The notes: generated from the letters alone by a model not told the origin. 64,000 bases of DNA from Lithospermum erythrorhizon (GCA_019722365.1 JADFUC010000278.1:248001-312000); one strand, 5' to 3'; positions 21,871 through 35,269 are shown, counted from the first letter of the stretch. Program-made: numbers and translations.

Positions 21871-24800
21871 TTACAAGGGTAAAGCCTGAAAATTAGAAGA
21901 CAACGCCACATCTAGATCAGTTAAAGGAAGTAACGGCAAGTTAGAAAGTTGCGACCCTCTCGGGTGGTTTCTCTCATCTTGAAGAGAAAGGACCTTTAAT
22001 GTACCCGATTCCCTTAACCAGGCAGTGACCGCAGCACCTGGTGATGTAAACCTTCCGATGTTGGACTTTGCAAGCCGAAATGGTGAGCCAATGCTGATGA
22101 GTAACGCCTCTACAGCACGTTTAAGAATACCATCTCCTACAACTTTACTGTGCTTGCCCCAACCCGTCAAAATGCTGAAGAATGATAAAACCGAACCAAT
22201 TAGTGAACTCAATGCAAAGAAAAGGGGGGGCGGAGCTAGATCCATGGTGGAGCTAGATCCATGAAGTCAATGCATACCTTAGAAGTTCGGGCAGCTCCTT
22301 TCCTTCAAATACAATAGAGCATATGCTCGACAGCCAGGCATGAACCATTGCACGAGCTGCACCTGAGGACATTAGATGCAAATCTAAACAAGAACTCGAC
22401 CATGCATAAGGCCATACATCACGTCGTTGTCCCTCAAGTGCGACAAATTGGGCACCACGTTTCTACCATGAAAGCCAACAATGAGCCATTAGTTCCAACG
22501 AAACTAAAATGTTTACAACCTTGAACTGTATTCAATTGTAACTTGTAAACATGCAACCTCACACAGACATATTTAACAACTTTGCAAGTAAGCAAATCTC
22601 AAGTTAACATTTCAGTACCAGTTATTTGAGTTGGAATGTAACATGCACATAACTATGGTATTATGAAAGGGAAACTGCCCATTCGGAATCACGTTCTGCT
22701 GCCTATGAATGGCACGACAACCATGAAAGCTTTCGTAAGTAACTATCTCGCAATGTTATGATGCGATCGAAGTAGATATAGTTACCTGACCAAAATGCCA
22801 TAGAACATCAGTCAAAGCATTATAAAAAGCAGATGATGTTGAAGAGTCCATCCTCTTCACTTCATCAAAGAGGGATAGAGCTTGTAACCACACATTTTCA
22901 TGAAGTCCCATGAGAAGTCCATGAGCTACTCCATAAATCTGATTATCAAATAAACGGAGCTCCTCCAACAACAATGAGGCCTCTTCAAATGAACTACAGC
23001 GGCTGCAATGACATGGAGATGATAAATTCAGATTGGTCTGACAATGAATAGTTATCAAGAGAAAAATCCGAAGCTACAAGGCAGGCAAGGACTTATCATG
23101 TAACAGATAAAAATGGCAGGACAAGCAAGAATATATCACCTGCAAGCATTAAGAATTGCCGAAAAGGTGACAACATTTGGTTTGATTCCCAACTCGTGCA
23201 TCTTTTGGAAAACTTGCAAGATACAAGCAAAATCTTGTCCACTAGTGATAACCTTCTTGTTGGAAGTTGATTTTCCAGGTAACAATTGTTCAAAGATCCT
23301 TTCAATGTTATCACCTTCTTCGTTATTTGCATAAGGTTCAGCAACACCAGAAGTAAGAGTCAATTCAGAGGATCCAGCCCATTGCTCATGGTGAAGAGAG
23401 TGATCTGCAGTTGTTGATTGGCCATAAGCATTAATAATTGAATTGTATGTGACGACATTAGGATTGATCCCCTCCTTCATCATTTTGTGAAGCAACAAAA
23501 CAGAAGATTCCACCAGCCCTTTCTTACAAAAGGCATCAATTAGTTTGCTGTAGAAAACAACATCAGCCTTCAAACCTCGGTGCTTAAACTCTGTGTATAC
23601 CTCCATTGCCTCTATATATAGACCTTCTTTTGAGTACACACTAATCAAGGTTGAATAAGTTAGTAAATTAGGGGAAATATTTTGAGCTTTCATCTCAACA
23701 AAAAGATCCTTGACCTTTCCATACATGCCCTGTTTACCGAATCCGTCCAGAAGAGCATTGTATGTGACAACGTCCTTCTTCAACCCAATAGCCTCCATCT
23801 CCTTGCCAATACGCAACGCCTCATCAAACCTGCCAAGATTTGCATAGATAGCCACCAAGGTGTTGTAAGCTACCCTATCCAATTTGATACCAATATATTT
23901 CATATCATTGAACAAACTTAGTGCCTTATCAAATCTACCTGACTTTGCACACCCACGAACCATGGTACTGAAAGTCACCTCATTTGGCAAAATTCCTTTG
24001 GTGGCCATCTCAGACATAATTTCAAAAGCTGCATCTATGTGGTTGCTGTTACAAGCAACATCCAGTAGAGTATTATATGTATAGATATCCTGATCGATTC
24101 CTCGATAAACCATCTCATGAAACAAATGTCTAGCAGCCTCCCACAACCCTGCACCGCTACAAACAGCTAAAAGCGAATTGAAGGTAATCCTATCGGGCTG
24201 TACCCCGGTTTTCAACATCTCATCAAAAACCTCGGAAGCCCTCTTAAAACCAGCACCCCCTTTTCCACAAGCATCAATCAATGCATTGTAAGTTACTATA
24301 TTCGGCTTCAAACCCGAATCCTTCATTTCCTTAAATACCCTGAAAGCCTCATAACAGCATCCACTCTTTGCATAGGCACTTATCATAGCAGAATACACAA
24401 AAACAGTAGTGCCATACCCTCCATTAACAGCATTCTTGAATACTTCCTCAGCTAACTCAACTTTGCCTAATCTACCAAGAATACTAATCATTGAACTAGC
24501 CAACTTACCAAGCTCACCAAATCTCCTCTCCCTTCCAACACAAAAATCAAAACAACGCATAGCCAACGACAACTCACCGCGATTTCCAAGCTCCCGGAGC
24601 AAGAATGTATAATCATCAGTACCACAAAGCCTTGACTCATAGTTGAGCAATACATTTTCCACCCCATAACCACTACCATTACCACTACACTTTATAGCCA
24701 TCTCCAGAACATCCACAGCAATGGAGCTATGCCTAGCAGAAGAGAACTTAGGTCTACCAAAATGCATCTTTGACACAAACCTCGTTGACCTCTTACCAGA

Positions 24801-25019
24801 AAAGTCAACTGAGAGTTGAGAGGTAGAAGAAAAGGGTGGCAATGCAGTAGGTGCATTTTTAGGATGTGGGGGGTGATCAAGTGATACTTTCTTTGAGGTC
24901 CAACGTGAGTTGGGTTTAGTGGTGGCTGTTTGGGTGTTTTTCAGGTGGCGTGAGTGGTGGTTCTTGGAGGTTTCAGAGGTGGTGAGTAACCAATGCGGCG
25001 GAGGAGTTGATGAAGCCAT
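21871..25019 (-). CDS. GUN1: GUN1, plastid PPR-SMR protein of retrograde signalling
   Basis: Minus-strand exons 25019-23140, 23002-22786, 22462-22278 and 22174-21871 join in frame to 861 codons. The N-terminus ([10 protein letters not shown], Ser/Thr/Pro/Lys-rich) is a plastid transit peptide. P-class PPR repeats run from about residue 180 to 640, with strongly conserved GUN1 wording such as [40 protein letters not shown] and [16 protein letters not shown]-terminal SMR domain (about 720-800) has [19 protein letters not shown] and [15 protein letters not shown]. Arabidopsis GUN1 (918 aa) is a low-abundance plastid protein that integrates plastid stress signals to the nucleus and affects plastid translation and import. 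Identity is firm. Intron 3 (22277-22175) contains a 17-bp tandem duplication. Confidence 0.94.
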
Positions 25020-26206
25020 CAAAATGCAGCTAAAAATTCAATGTTTTTAGGTTTCTTTGATACTATCAAAAACAGTACAAGTGGGGGATTCTTTTTATGT
25101 GGTCTTTTTCTGGAACCAAGATTCTGTACTATTTTTTGTACTTTTCGAGAAGTGAAAAGCCTGAAACATTTTTATTGGATTTGGTGAGTTTTTTCCAAAG
25201 AGAGAGAAAGAGAAAGATGAATAGTTGCAGTATATGAAGTGTTTCATGCACTTTAATGTGTATATGTTTCCAATATTTTGTGAATACTTAAAAGATTGTG
25301 AGTTTGAGAGTGTTTATAGGTGAGCTGATATGGTAATGTACACACGAGACAACATCAAAGCTTTTGGTGAAAGAGTATGAATTTTATGTTAGATCCCTCA
25401 ATCGAGGGGATTGTAAATTTAGGAATGTACATGAACAATAGTCCTACAAGAAAGATGAACGGACAAGATAACGCCACAACTTACTTTGCGTTCTTTGAAT
25501 TTTAATATTCAACATTACTTAAATATATATTTCTTGGAGTATATATTAAGTTTGATGGACTGGAACTTAACGTAACCATCATATCGTTTTTCATCCCGTT
25601 TTTCTCACTTACGGCGTCAGCTTCCATCCTAAAACTTTCTCGGCGACTTACATACTTGCGTCATAGTTTTCAAGATTGACGCCTAAAAAAAAAAAAAAAA
25701 AAAAAAAAAACCACGATATTACGCCAGATGCAGTAGTTTCAATGTAGTTTCAATCAATTTATATAATTAGTACATCGCCCATTCAGAAGGTTACATCTTA
25801 CAAATTTTCCCACTTAAATTTTGCAACGCCCTCAAGGCCAAACGAAGAAAAATGAGTGCTCTGGGCTTACCCACAAATACCACATACATTCAACTTTGAT
25901 ATGTCTATAACGCTCCGCCCAGAAACCCTGGTCAAATTACATTATTAGATTCACATAACTATCTTCTCTACGTTTAAAATAATATTTAATCGCTATTCAA
26001 TTAGGTTAATGCGCTTATTTTAAAAAATTATATGTTAATATTCTTCTAATAGAGTGATGGAATGTGTCCGCCCCGGTCATGCACGTTAGGAAAGTAAATG
26101 GTCAAGTTGATTGTAAAATTCAAAGTTAAAATTTTCCACAATCTTTAACAAATCGAAAGCACGCGGATGATTGATCTTTGAGACGGAAACCCTAATTGAA
26201 TTACTG
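25020..26206. other. Divergent promoter region GUN1 / CYP21-4
   Basis: About 1.2 kb between two divergent starts. It holds a 26-base poly(A) run at 25685-25710 between GACGCC-type repeats, and no gene. Confidence 0.5.
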
Positions 26207-29172
26207 ATGGCACGAATAAAGCCCCAGACTCTTTTACAGCAAAGCAAAAAGAAGAAATTGGTGACTCAAACCGCTGCTACTACACTTGTTCTGTACACTT
26301 TAATTGTAATTGTTACGCTGTTTTTCTTGTTAGCTTCATACAGACATTGGTCCAGGAGGTATGTAAGAATCTTGCAAAAATGTTTAGTTCCACAGACTTT
26401 TGTGTTATTTTCTTAATACATTATGTTTAAATTATCTTGGCTTTCCTTCTTAAATATAGGTCAATCATTCCAACAGATGATAGCTTATCAATTGTGGAGG
26501 TAAATGTTTTCATATGTTTCAACTCCTTCATACAGTCCTTTCCTCAGTAATAGAACAACCCGCCTCTGACACCGTTATACATGCTTTCAAAACGTCACCA
26601 TTCGATCACACATGCTTTTAAAAAAAACCTGCCTCACTCAGCCATTCACTCAAAATGGCGACGCTAAGTTTGACTTTTTGGCACAAAGTGATAGGGTAAA
26701 ACTTTTTAACACTCATCTGTGATATAATTTTTTAATTTTAATAAATTCTGGGACAAAATATTTGTCGCATCCAAATATTAATCTCAAAAAATATTTTATT
26801 AAAATTAATAATCTCATTCAAATATTTACTCCAAAAGTTTAATAAAATTGAAAAATTGTCTCAAAAATAAGTGTTGGACAATTTTGCCCCTATAAATTTG
26901 CCCAAAAAAGTCGAACTTAACTTCTATTTTAACGGATGACCACGTGGGACACTTTTTGAAATGATCAAATGGTAAAAGTTGTGAAACATGTATGATCGAC
27001 GTGCCATTAGCCCGTGATTTTATTCTTTTTTATTTCCTTCTATTTCTCCTCCATCTGTCTGAAATCTCCTTAGTAGTATTGATAAGATGAAGATATTAGA
27101 AAGATTATTGACTACTGTCGATTTCTCTGTGTTGTTCATAAATATTTTTCTGCTTTACAGGATGCCAAGGCTTCTTTCAATTCGAAGAAGTTGGAAATCC
27201 CCAGATATGCTGTAAGTTCTATTAAATTATTACATTGTTTATTGTGGTTATGTGTGGCTGCTCTATCTTGCTTTTCCTTGTGGGATTCAATGATCTTATA
27301 TTCTCTCGCTCTTTGATATAATGTAATAAATCAAAATGGCTCTTACACTACCTACATTTCTTATCTATTGGCAAGTGGTAGATAGTCTTTGCAATTCTCT
27401 TAATCAACCCGGAAACAGTCTTCCTGTTATCAGAGGGGTAAGGCTGCCTACAATCCGATCCCCCTTACCCGCTCAGGCAGAAGCCTATTTAGTTGCATTG
27501 GGGCATGTTATTGTTATAGTTTATTGTTTGTATTATCGGGTGTTGAGGCCTATGCATTAGCATTGATGCTTATTTATATGTTTCCTGTATTTTATGGTAC
27601 TTTTTCCAGTGTCTTACTTTTACCTTAACACTGATATAGCTGCAATCCAACAGATTATAAATACTTCAAAAGGATTCATAACTGTGGAACTCTACAAAGA
27701 AGGATCTTCTTCTGAAGTTGTTGCTGATTTCGTCAATTTCTGGTTTGCAGTTTTCCTCATGTCTATGCTCTATGTAGTAATTGTTTATTCCTCAAGTCAT
27801 TTTCCTGTTTGGCATCCTATTCTCTATGCACAATTTTTGTTGATCAACTGAGATGCTTTTTACTTTGTACAACAACTGATTATTAGACTTTCAGCCGTTG
27901 AAGCAATGTATAGTTATATTATTTTGTTTCTGTAGGTAAAATTAGTTTCATTTAGAACATCTTGCATTTATAGTAGAGTGGTCAATATCCTCTTTCTTCA
28001 TCTTCCCTGAATTAATGTTTGACACTTAACGGCAATCTACATTGACTTGATTTCTGAAAATTGGTCATGAAGTTATGCTGAATAGTAAGTTGATAGTGAA
28101 CCCCTCCTTAGTACTGACTATCTTAGTATCAGATCATGCATTGGTTTCTATACAAAATATGCAGTCCTGATCTCGTGGTTTGATCATAAAATCTTCATGG
28201 AATTTCTGCATCTGTTATCCGTGATTGAATACTGACTAATCTGTTTTTCTGTCAGAAAGGGCGCTTTAAAGGAATGCTCTTTAATCGGGTAATAAAGAAT
28301 TTTGTTATCCAAGGAGGTGATGTTGAGGGTGGCAATGAAACCGAAGATTGGACTACAAGGGGAAAGCATTATAGTCAACTAGATACAAGGTTCTCTATGC
28401 CTCTTAACTTATTTATGGAGTATGAGATATTCTAGTTTATTTTTTTTCCTTAACTGATGATTTTTTTTTTCCAGCCTAAAGCATGAAGCGTTTATGCTTG
28501 GGACTTCCAAGGGAAAAGATGAAAATGCAGGATTTGATTTATTTATCACTACTGCACCAATCCCGGATCTGAACGAGAAGATCAATGTATTTGGGCGTGT
28601 AATAAAGGGAGAAGATGTTGTTCAGGTTTATTTTCTCTTCCTCAAATCCATACAACATATGTTCGCCTCAAGACTCAAAGAGGAAACAGGAAATAATATT
28701 TTTTAGTAGTTCATGTGAGTGCTGTGTTTTTTAGGGGTATGGGGGTTGTTGTTGATGCCTTTGTCATCTTATGCAAATACGTAACATATTAACATGTCTG
28801 TAACAATCAACAACCATCTTACAGTCCCAAATTTGCTTATGTAACATAGTAAATGGACAGCATTTGAAATTTGAGAATATGGGGGCGGGTTTGCTTTTTT
28901 CAGCTTATAAGTGCACATCTTACGCAAATATGGATTATAAAAGCTGCTTTTTTAGAAGGTGTAACTTTGTTTTTGTAAGTATTTTTGTTCTTCATTTCGC
29001 CACATGGATGTCGATGGTATATCTTAACCGTATTACATCCAAAGAGTTAGTTATGGATACTTTGTTTTCTCTGATTGTGCCACAGGAAATCGAAGAAGTG
29101 GATACAGATGATCATTACAAACCTAAAGCTCCGATAGAAATTATTGACGTGGTTCTGAAACAGAAAGTGTAG
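26207..29172 (+). CDS. CYP21-4: Cyclophilin-type prolyl isomerase, CYP21-4 type, membrane-anchored
   Basis: Exons 26207-26358, 26460-26499, 27161-27211, 27654-27773 (end uncertain), 28256-28389, 28475-28625 and 29086-29172 give 244 codons. The N-terminus [17 protein letters not shown] is basic and followed by one hydrophobic segment (about 23-45), fitting a type II membrane anchor. The cyclophilin domain (about 80-240) has [54 protein letters not shown] and [20 protein letters not shown]. It closely matches the plant CYP21-4 group (about 236 aa), reported at the Golgi, and the catalytic Arg in the FNRVI motif is kept. Exon 4 has no donor that restores the family sequence: ending at 27742 leads to a stop, 27731 deletes and 27773 inserts a few residues. 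Confidence 0.88.
27405..27530 (+). mobile_element. SINE-like repeat, copy 1
   Basis: In CYP21-4 intron 3. The core TTCCTGTTATCAGAGGGGTAAGGCTGCCTACAATCCGATCCCCC (27420-27463 region) recurs in reverse orientation at 32395-32480. Together with the closing TTGCATTGGGGCATGTTATTGTTAT it resembles the 3' part of dispersed plant tRNA-derived SINEs. Confidence 0.55.
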
Positions 29173-29949
29173 AAGCTTTTGGTGTGTTCTTCTCACCTGT
29201 GGCCCCTTTAAGTGCACTTTGGTTGTATTATACGGAGTACTTAATTTAGGCGCATCATTTGGTTGGTGCTTGTAACAAGTGAAATATCAGATATGAATAG
29301 TAGAGATTTTTGTTTTCTTTTCCTCTGTTGCATGCTCAGAGTCTAGAAGCATTTCGTTAATATAGACTTCTACTGCACATTTTCTCAGAATTTTACTTAC
29401 TGATTCTCATAATGCATAAAGGTAAACTTCTTAAAATTACTCCCAACAAAAAAATTTGAACATAAACTGTATTCATGGTATCTTCATTCATGAAGGGTTT
29501 TAGTCTTCAGCCACCATGCATAAGTGATGATCATGAGGATATCATTTTTCAATTTTCTATACAAATAAATCAAACAGTACAAACAAGCAACAAAGGAGAA
29601 CGAGAAATGTTGTAAAATGTACAATCATTTCCGAGATGCATCACCCCATGTATAGAGCTCAGAATGACTACACATGTTCCTGAATGACAAGAGGCATCAT
29701 TAAGGTGGCTTTAGAGCAAAAGACGCGATAAAATGCAAGCTAACTCAAGAAACTCGAAGGGTACACTCCGTATAAGTGATGGTATAGTTTAGACAACATA
29801 AATTCGTAACAACATCCAGTACTAGAGAAATAGAGGTTCACATCTTAGCTCAGAGCTTGATAGTCCATAAACTTACAAACCCCCATCAAACTCAGCCGAC
29901 TCTTCATCCAAAGCAAATAACCACAATATCATTTTCTCCTAGTAATTAA
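29173..29949. other. Convergent 3' flanks of CYP21-4 and RH24
   Basis: No gene. It contains one TACGGAGTA (29231-29239), probably within the 3' UTR of the cyclophilin gene. Confidence 0.5.
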
Positions 29950-32900
29950 TTATCTGTCCCAACCCGAGGGCCTCCGCCTTTCTCTTGGTCTATCCTTGGA
30001 ACTGCCGCAAAAAGGAACTCACAAAAGTTAGTTTAATTTAACAAGAGGGAAACTGAACTAGAATCACATAAGAAATAGCTTCCCAATTTTGTTCCATTCT
30101 ACAATTGTTTCTCATCTTTACTTGAAACGACCTCCCCCCATCCCCACCAGATAATAAAACACATAATTCAGCAAAAGAATCTAATATCGGGTGTGTTGGG
30201 TATGGAGGTGGGGATGTAAGACTAATGGGGGGAATTAACGATCAACTTCTTTTAGTTAGAAGGAAGCGCAACAGAAACCAGTTCAAAAGAAAATATACTG
30301 ATTACAATCAGTCAATCACCTTTGTGAATTCTTTTGGGAACCATCTTGTGCTGCAAAATGGGATCCAGGTTTTACACTCGACATGTTAGCAGCAGCTGTC
30401 GACTGGACTGATTGAGTGGTAGGAATATCTCCCCCAATAGTCCCACCGGAGACAAAACCACTTAAAACCTTCTTATTGGGATAATTGCTTGAACCACTAT
30501 TGAAACCCTGATTCTGGGAATTTGATGACGCAGCAACAAAAGTGTTCCTAAATTGGGACATCATCCCGGTCTTTAAGGAATTAACGGCAGTTGAACGACT
30601 TGGAAGAGTATTTGATGGAACATTTTTTGGTTCAGCATTGTAGCCGATACCCAGCCCAAAATCGACACCACGGACACCCCTTCCTCTTCCTTTAGCCTTT
30701 TTCCCACCTAAAATACACCAAGAAATCGAATTCAAAGGTATTATAAATGAGAAACACTGTAAAATCTTGTTAAGACTCAAAAGTACCCTCAAATAGTCTT
30801 GACCAATCTAATAGGCAATACTAATATAATTAAGACACATACCACCTTTTCTTGCATCACGCCTGGATCGGAACTTTCCATCCTGATCAAGCCCGAGAAG
30901 CATGTCACCATAAAAGGAAAATTAATAAATACAATAATTAATCAAACCATTAAATCCCACTCAACATCAACAATAAATAGCAGGTGCCAAGAAAACAGCC
31001 ATGTAAACTACCTTCATAGCAAGATCCATCAACTCGGTGGGTACGTTTTGACCTGCAGCAATCAAGCTATTAACAAAATCACCAGCAAAACGAGCCTCCT
31101 TTTGTGTGATGAGAGTGTAAGCAGTCCCATCTTTATCACCAGCACGGCCTGTTCTTCCAATTCTGTGGACATGCATATCCATGTCTTTAGCTATATCATA
31201 ATTAACCACAGACTTGATTGACTTTATATCCAAACCGCGAGCTGCTACATCGGTTGCTATGAGAACATGATATGTTCCTGATTTGAACTTGTGCAGTGTT
31301 TCTGTACGAGAAGCTTGATCTTTATCACCATGAAGAGCAGCAACTCTAAATCCCTTCTGAGAAAGTTGAGCTTCAAGCTCATCAACAGTGGTCTTTTTGG
31401 ATGCAAATACTAGTACATCACCTTCATCTACTAAAGCAGGGAGTTTCTCAAGAAGCCAAGGCAATTTATCTGTATCTGATGGTACAACTTGGACAACTTG
31501 TGTGATATCTTCGTTGGCCATACCTACTTCACCCACAGTAACTCGTATGGGATCGGTGAGAATTTCCCTAGCAAGTTTTTCTACCTTGCGTGGCATAGTG
31601 GCTGAAAAGAGTAATGTTTGGCGATCTGGCCTTATCTGTCCAACTATGGATCTCACTTGCGGCTCAAACCCAAGATCAAACATTCTATCAGCTTCATCTA
31701 GAACTAAGTAGGTTGCTCTTGACATTTTTAATGCCTTCATCTTGAGCATGTCTATCAACCTTCCAGGAGTGGCAACAACAATCTCACATCCTGCCTTCAG
31801 TTCCTTAAACTGCTCAAGCTTTGACATCCCACCATACACAGCCGATACACGGATATTATGAGCTTTTGCAAATTTCTTGGCCTCCACATATATTTGGTGA
31901 GCCAATTCTCTGGTAGGTGCACATATTACTCCGATTGGTCCTTCTTCTTTCTCAAGCTCAGGTTGATCCATAATATGGCCAATCATTGGAAGCACAAATG
32001 AAGCAGTCTTTCCAGAACCAGTTTTTGCAATACCAATGATATCTCTCCCAGAAAGTACAATGGGTAAAGCTTGACATTGTATTCCAGTAGGTTTTTCATA
32101 CGCTTGCTTTGCAATAGCTTTTAATAACTCCGCAGAAAACCCACAATCTTCAAACGTCTTAACAGGCCTTGGAACATCAACTCCTGAAACACGAATACCT
32201 AGGCTACTCCTATACTCGGCCACTTCATGTTCAGTCATGCCTGACGACAGGGAAGTAGAATATTATTCCTTAACCAATTAAACAAACCTCATAGAAACAC
32301 AATTATATAGAAAGGGTTCGTGAAACAGCTTATACTACAAGAGCACTGGACCCATCAGGATGTCCAAAGTTAATAACATACAACATACAACATGCCTGCC
32401 TCTAAAGAGGCTCCCGCACAAGCAGGTTGGGGGGTCGGATGGTATGCAACCTTACCCCTGTGATAACAGGAAGGCTATTACCCAACATGAAGTGCTAAGT
32501 TAAGCCTACTACTACTACTTCACAATAGGTAAGAAGCCTAAGTAGAATAATGACATTTTGATTTATTCCAGTCTATCCACCAAACACACTACACAAGCAA
32601 ACACATTCATCTCCCCGTGTGCAAAATTCAATATCAAATTCACGGTATATTCTAATTACTTCACTCCAAACCCTATTCATCAAATCCATTAACCGTCAAT
32701 AACATAGCACATACATCCTACTAGCAAAACAATTATCAAATAACAATAAACACAACAATACTCCAAACCCCACAAAACATACCCGAAATGGACGCCTTCT
32801 CCTCATAAAAATCCTTAATAAACGCCTCGTAATCAATTTCCGAATGATCCAACGCCGCGATGGGCTCAATCTTCCTCTTATCAACAATAACCACATTATC

Positions 32901-33410
32901 ATCCTCATCATACTCAACCATACCAGCATCCACCGCCTTAGCCGCCGCGTAAACCTCCTCGTCGGAATTATACCCAGCGTGCAAAGCATCCGCCGCTAAT
33001 TGCAACGCTAAATCCTTCTTCGCCCTTAAAAAACTCTCCATATGATCATCCTCATCCTCATCCAAATACTTATCCATCTTCTCCTTCGCCTTCGGAGGCG
33101 GCGCCGCCTTCATCTCCTCATGTATCCCTTCCATAAACGCGTCCAGTGGATCAATCTCATCATCACCTCCAATATTGTCATTGATGGTGACGTCGTGTTG
33201 GTTGTTGGTGACGTCATCATCATCGGATTGGTTATTATTATTGTTAATATTATTGTCGTATTCGATTTGGTCGAGGTCGGAGTCGTCGGAGTGGTCGTGT
33301 CGGGAGGAGGGGGGGAGGTAGAGGCGTTGGGGTGGTTGGGGGTTTTCGAAGTTGAAGGTGCTTTGGCGGTTTATGCCGAACCCTGGGAATCCGAATTTGC
33401 GTTTCGACAT
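29950..33410 (-). CDS. RH24: DEAD-box ATP-dependent RNA helicase 24
   Basis: Minus-strand exons 33410-32783, 32240-31012, 30882-30846 (only 37 nt), 30707-30320 and 30001-29950 join in frame to 777 codons. An acidic N-terminal region (MSKRKFGFPGFGINRQ, then runs of Asp, Asn and Glu) precedes the helicase core: Q motif near 239-265, AKTGSGKT (about 281), PTRELA (318), TPGR (367), DEAD (391), SAT (422), and HRIGRTGRAG (568). The C-terminal tail is Gly/Ser/Asn-rich with GRGRGVRG and ends RRRPSGWDR, as in plant RH24 (Arabidopsis about 760 aa), a relative of human DDX42 with expected roles in pre-mRNA processing. All helicase motifs are intact. The 37-nt exon is an unusually small one. Confidence 0.93.
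32395..32480 (-). mobile_element. SINE-like repeat, copy 2
   Basis: In RH24 intron 1. Read on the minus strand it gives CTTCCTGTTATCACAGGGG, then TAAGGTTGCATACCATCCGACCCCCC and GGGAGCCTCTTTAGAGG, matching copy 1 in CYP21-4. In plus sense the element is inverted relative to copy 1. Confidence 0.55.
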
Positions 33411-34702
33411 TTTTACTGATGATGAGAGTGGGGAGATTGAAAATGGTCAAAGTTCAAACCCTAAGCTTGATGTTCAAGGAGATTAGAACTCGAAATGTCA
33501 GCACTATAGTTTCGAAAGTGATAGCTCTAATTGTAAAGGTTAGAGCTAATTCGGTACCCTTCGATAGTAGTTTACTGAAAGCTTATAGCTCTAATTGTAA
33601 AGGTTGTGAGTTAATTCGTATCCGTATAATAATTCCCTGATATGTATCCATTTGATCGGTGAACGAAAGTAATATTGTAATAGCATTATTACTCGACGAT
33701 TCATTAAATGTCTCTCATCCGACAATTATTAAAACATGAATCATTTGTAGGCTTAAACACATTTGATCTAAAAAATGACCGGATAACCCATTACATTCCC
33801 ATGCTTTTCGAAAAATGAAATTCATTGCAAGCTCGGCCGATGCCTAGTTCAGTTTGAGCCTTATAATTACGCCTTAGTTCGATATTCGAACAAATCCGTA
33901 TAATTATTCATCTTATAAAATTTCTATCAACTGAGTCGCCTCATTCCCGCTCAAAATCGACTCGTTAACCATAGTAAACAAAACTACATGTATTCACATA
34001 TCAATTTAAATATTAAAAAAAAAACATTCAAGAAAAAAATCCATCAACTTGTATTACGAGAAGAGCATATGGTGTACTGAGAAACAAGAGATCAAGCAAT
34101 AGACGATAACTTAAACTATACTAGGATATAATGAAAGGTTGTTCCTAACAAATCACATAACAAAAGACGATATGAATTCATATGTAAGACGAACTAATTA
34201 TGCAAAGTTCATTTCATCTCATAAGTTATGGTGTAACTGACAACATTTTAATAATCTTGGAGATAGTAACCGTGACGGAACAAGAAATTTTATAAAGTAA
34301 GACAAAGGACCGTAGTTCGAGGGAAGCTCATGAGCGAGCTATCCTGCCTTTAACTCGAGTAAAAACAAATGACAGTGTATTGATAATAACCAGCTCACTT
34401 GACATTGTATTGACAAAATCGCCATGAATTGTTTAGTCAAACTTGAACTGACACTCACCTTTGATTAGGATTTGAAATGATTCCGTGCAGCCGAACCGTA
34501 AAATGATTGGATGAACAAGTGTTATTTCATTGTTCAGTGAGATAGAATACGACATTAACTAATCAAATTATCAAGAATTTCAAGGATTCCAATTTTGCCG
34601 AAATGTCCTACTATATAACTCACACCAAATCTACTATGTTCCTCAAAATCTTTAAACAATCCTACTATATATAGTGTCAATTATTAGTTTTTAGTGAAAA
34701 AT
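33411..34702. other. RH24 promoter side and spacer
   Basis: No gene supported. The first 200 bases are the likely 5' UTR and promoter of RH24; the remainder is AT-rich. Confidence 0.4.
33521..33625 (+). repeat. Diverged tandem duplication upstream of RH24
   Basis: TAGCTCTAATTGTAAAGGTT occurs at about 33523 and again at about 33585, each followed by a similar AGCTAATTCGGTAC / GAGTTAATTCGTATC tail. This indicates an old duplication of roughly 62 bp. Confidence 0.6.
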
Positions 34703-35020
34703 ATGCAAGGCGAAAGTGTTTCAGGAGAAATTGATCAATCTTCTGGAACAGATAGTTGGAAAGATGACATCGATGCCTTTTGTAACAAGTATGGTTTCTA
34801 TCAAGATGATGTTAACAAGATTGAATGCGGAAAACTAATCGAAAACCCCGTATCTGAAGGGAAGGGAAAAGAGTGTACTCGGTCTAGCTCGACTCAGGCT
34901 AATGCAAATAACAGTGGCATCAAAGAACATGGCAGAGAAGGCAACTTGTTTTCTTTATTGTTGTCGTCTCCCTTAGCACTTGTAAGCAGAGAACCTATGA
35001 TAGGGCTCGTAGAGGTGTAG
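34703..35020 (+). CDS. Small hypothetical open frame, unrecognised
   Basis: An ATG-started frame of 105 codons (MQGESVSGEIDQSSGTDSWK onward) is Ser/Glu/Lys-rich and hydrophilic, with a short hydrophobic patch FSLLLSSPLALV near the end. I do not recognise a domain. A plausible TATA-like stretch (ACTATATATAG near 34662) lies about 40 bases upstream. It sits next to a decayed retrotransposon, so it could be chance or a fragment. Low confidence. Confidence 0.2.
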   Translation: MQGESVSGEIDQSSGTDSWKDDIDAFCNKYGFYQDDVNKIECGKLIENPVSEGKGKECTRSSSTQANANNSGIKEHGREGNLFSLLLSSPLALVSREPMIGLVEV

Positions 35021-35269
35021 CAGCATCTAGAAGGTGTAGCACAAGTTCAACATCTTGTTTATCATCTGTTGACATCTTATCATCAGCAAGACCGTTTGTA
35101 TCATTCACAGGTTCATTTGAAGTCTTTTGATCAATGAAGCATTTTGTGTAAATTCAGATGTTTAACAGTAATTCCAATTGACATGCAATAATTATTAAAT
35201 GATTCAGATGGGACTACCAAGATTGCTGCTTCAACTTTCTTTATAAAGATAATCGTGAAATTGTGCCTT

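Noticed and set aside
33042..33419. Plus-strand frame of 125 codons opposite RH24 exon 1
   Set aside because: It is the complement of the acidic Asp/Asn repeat of RH24 and is low-complexity Ile/Val/Leu sequence.
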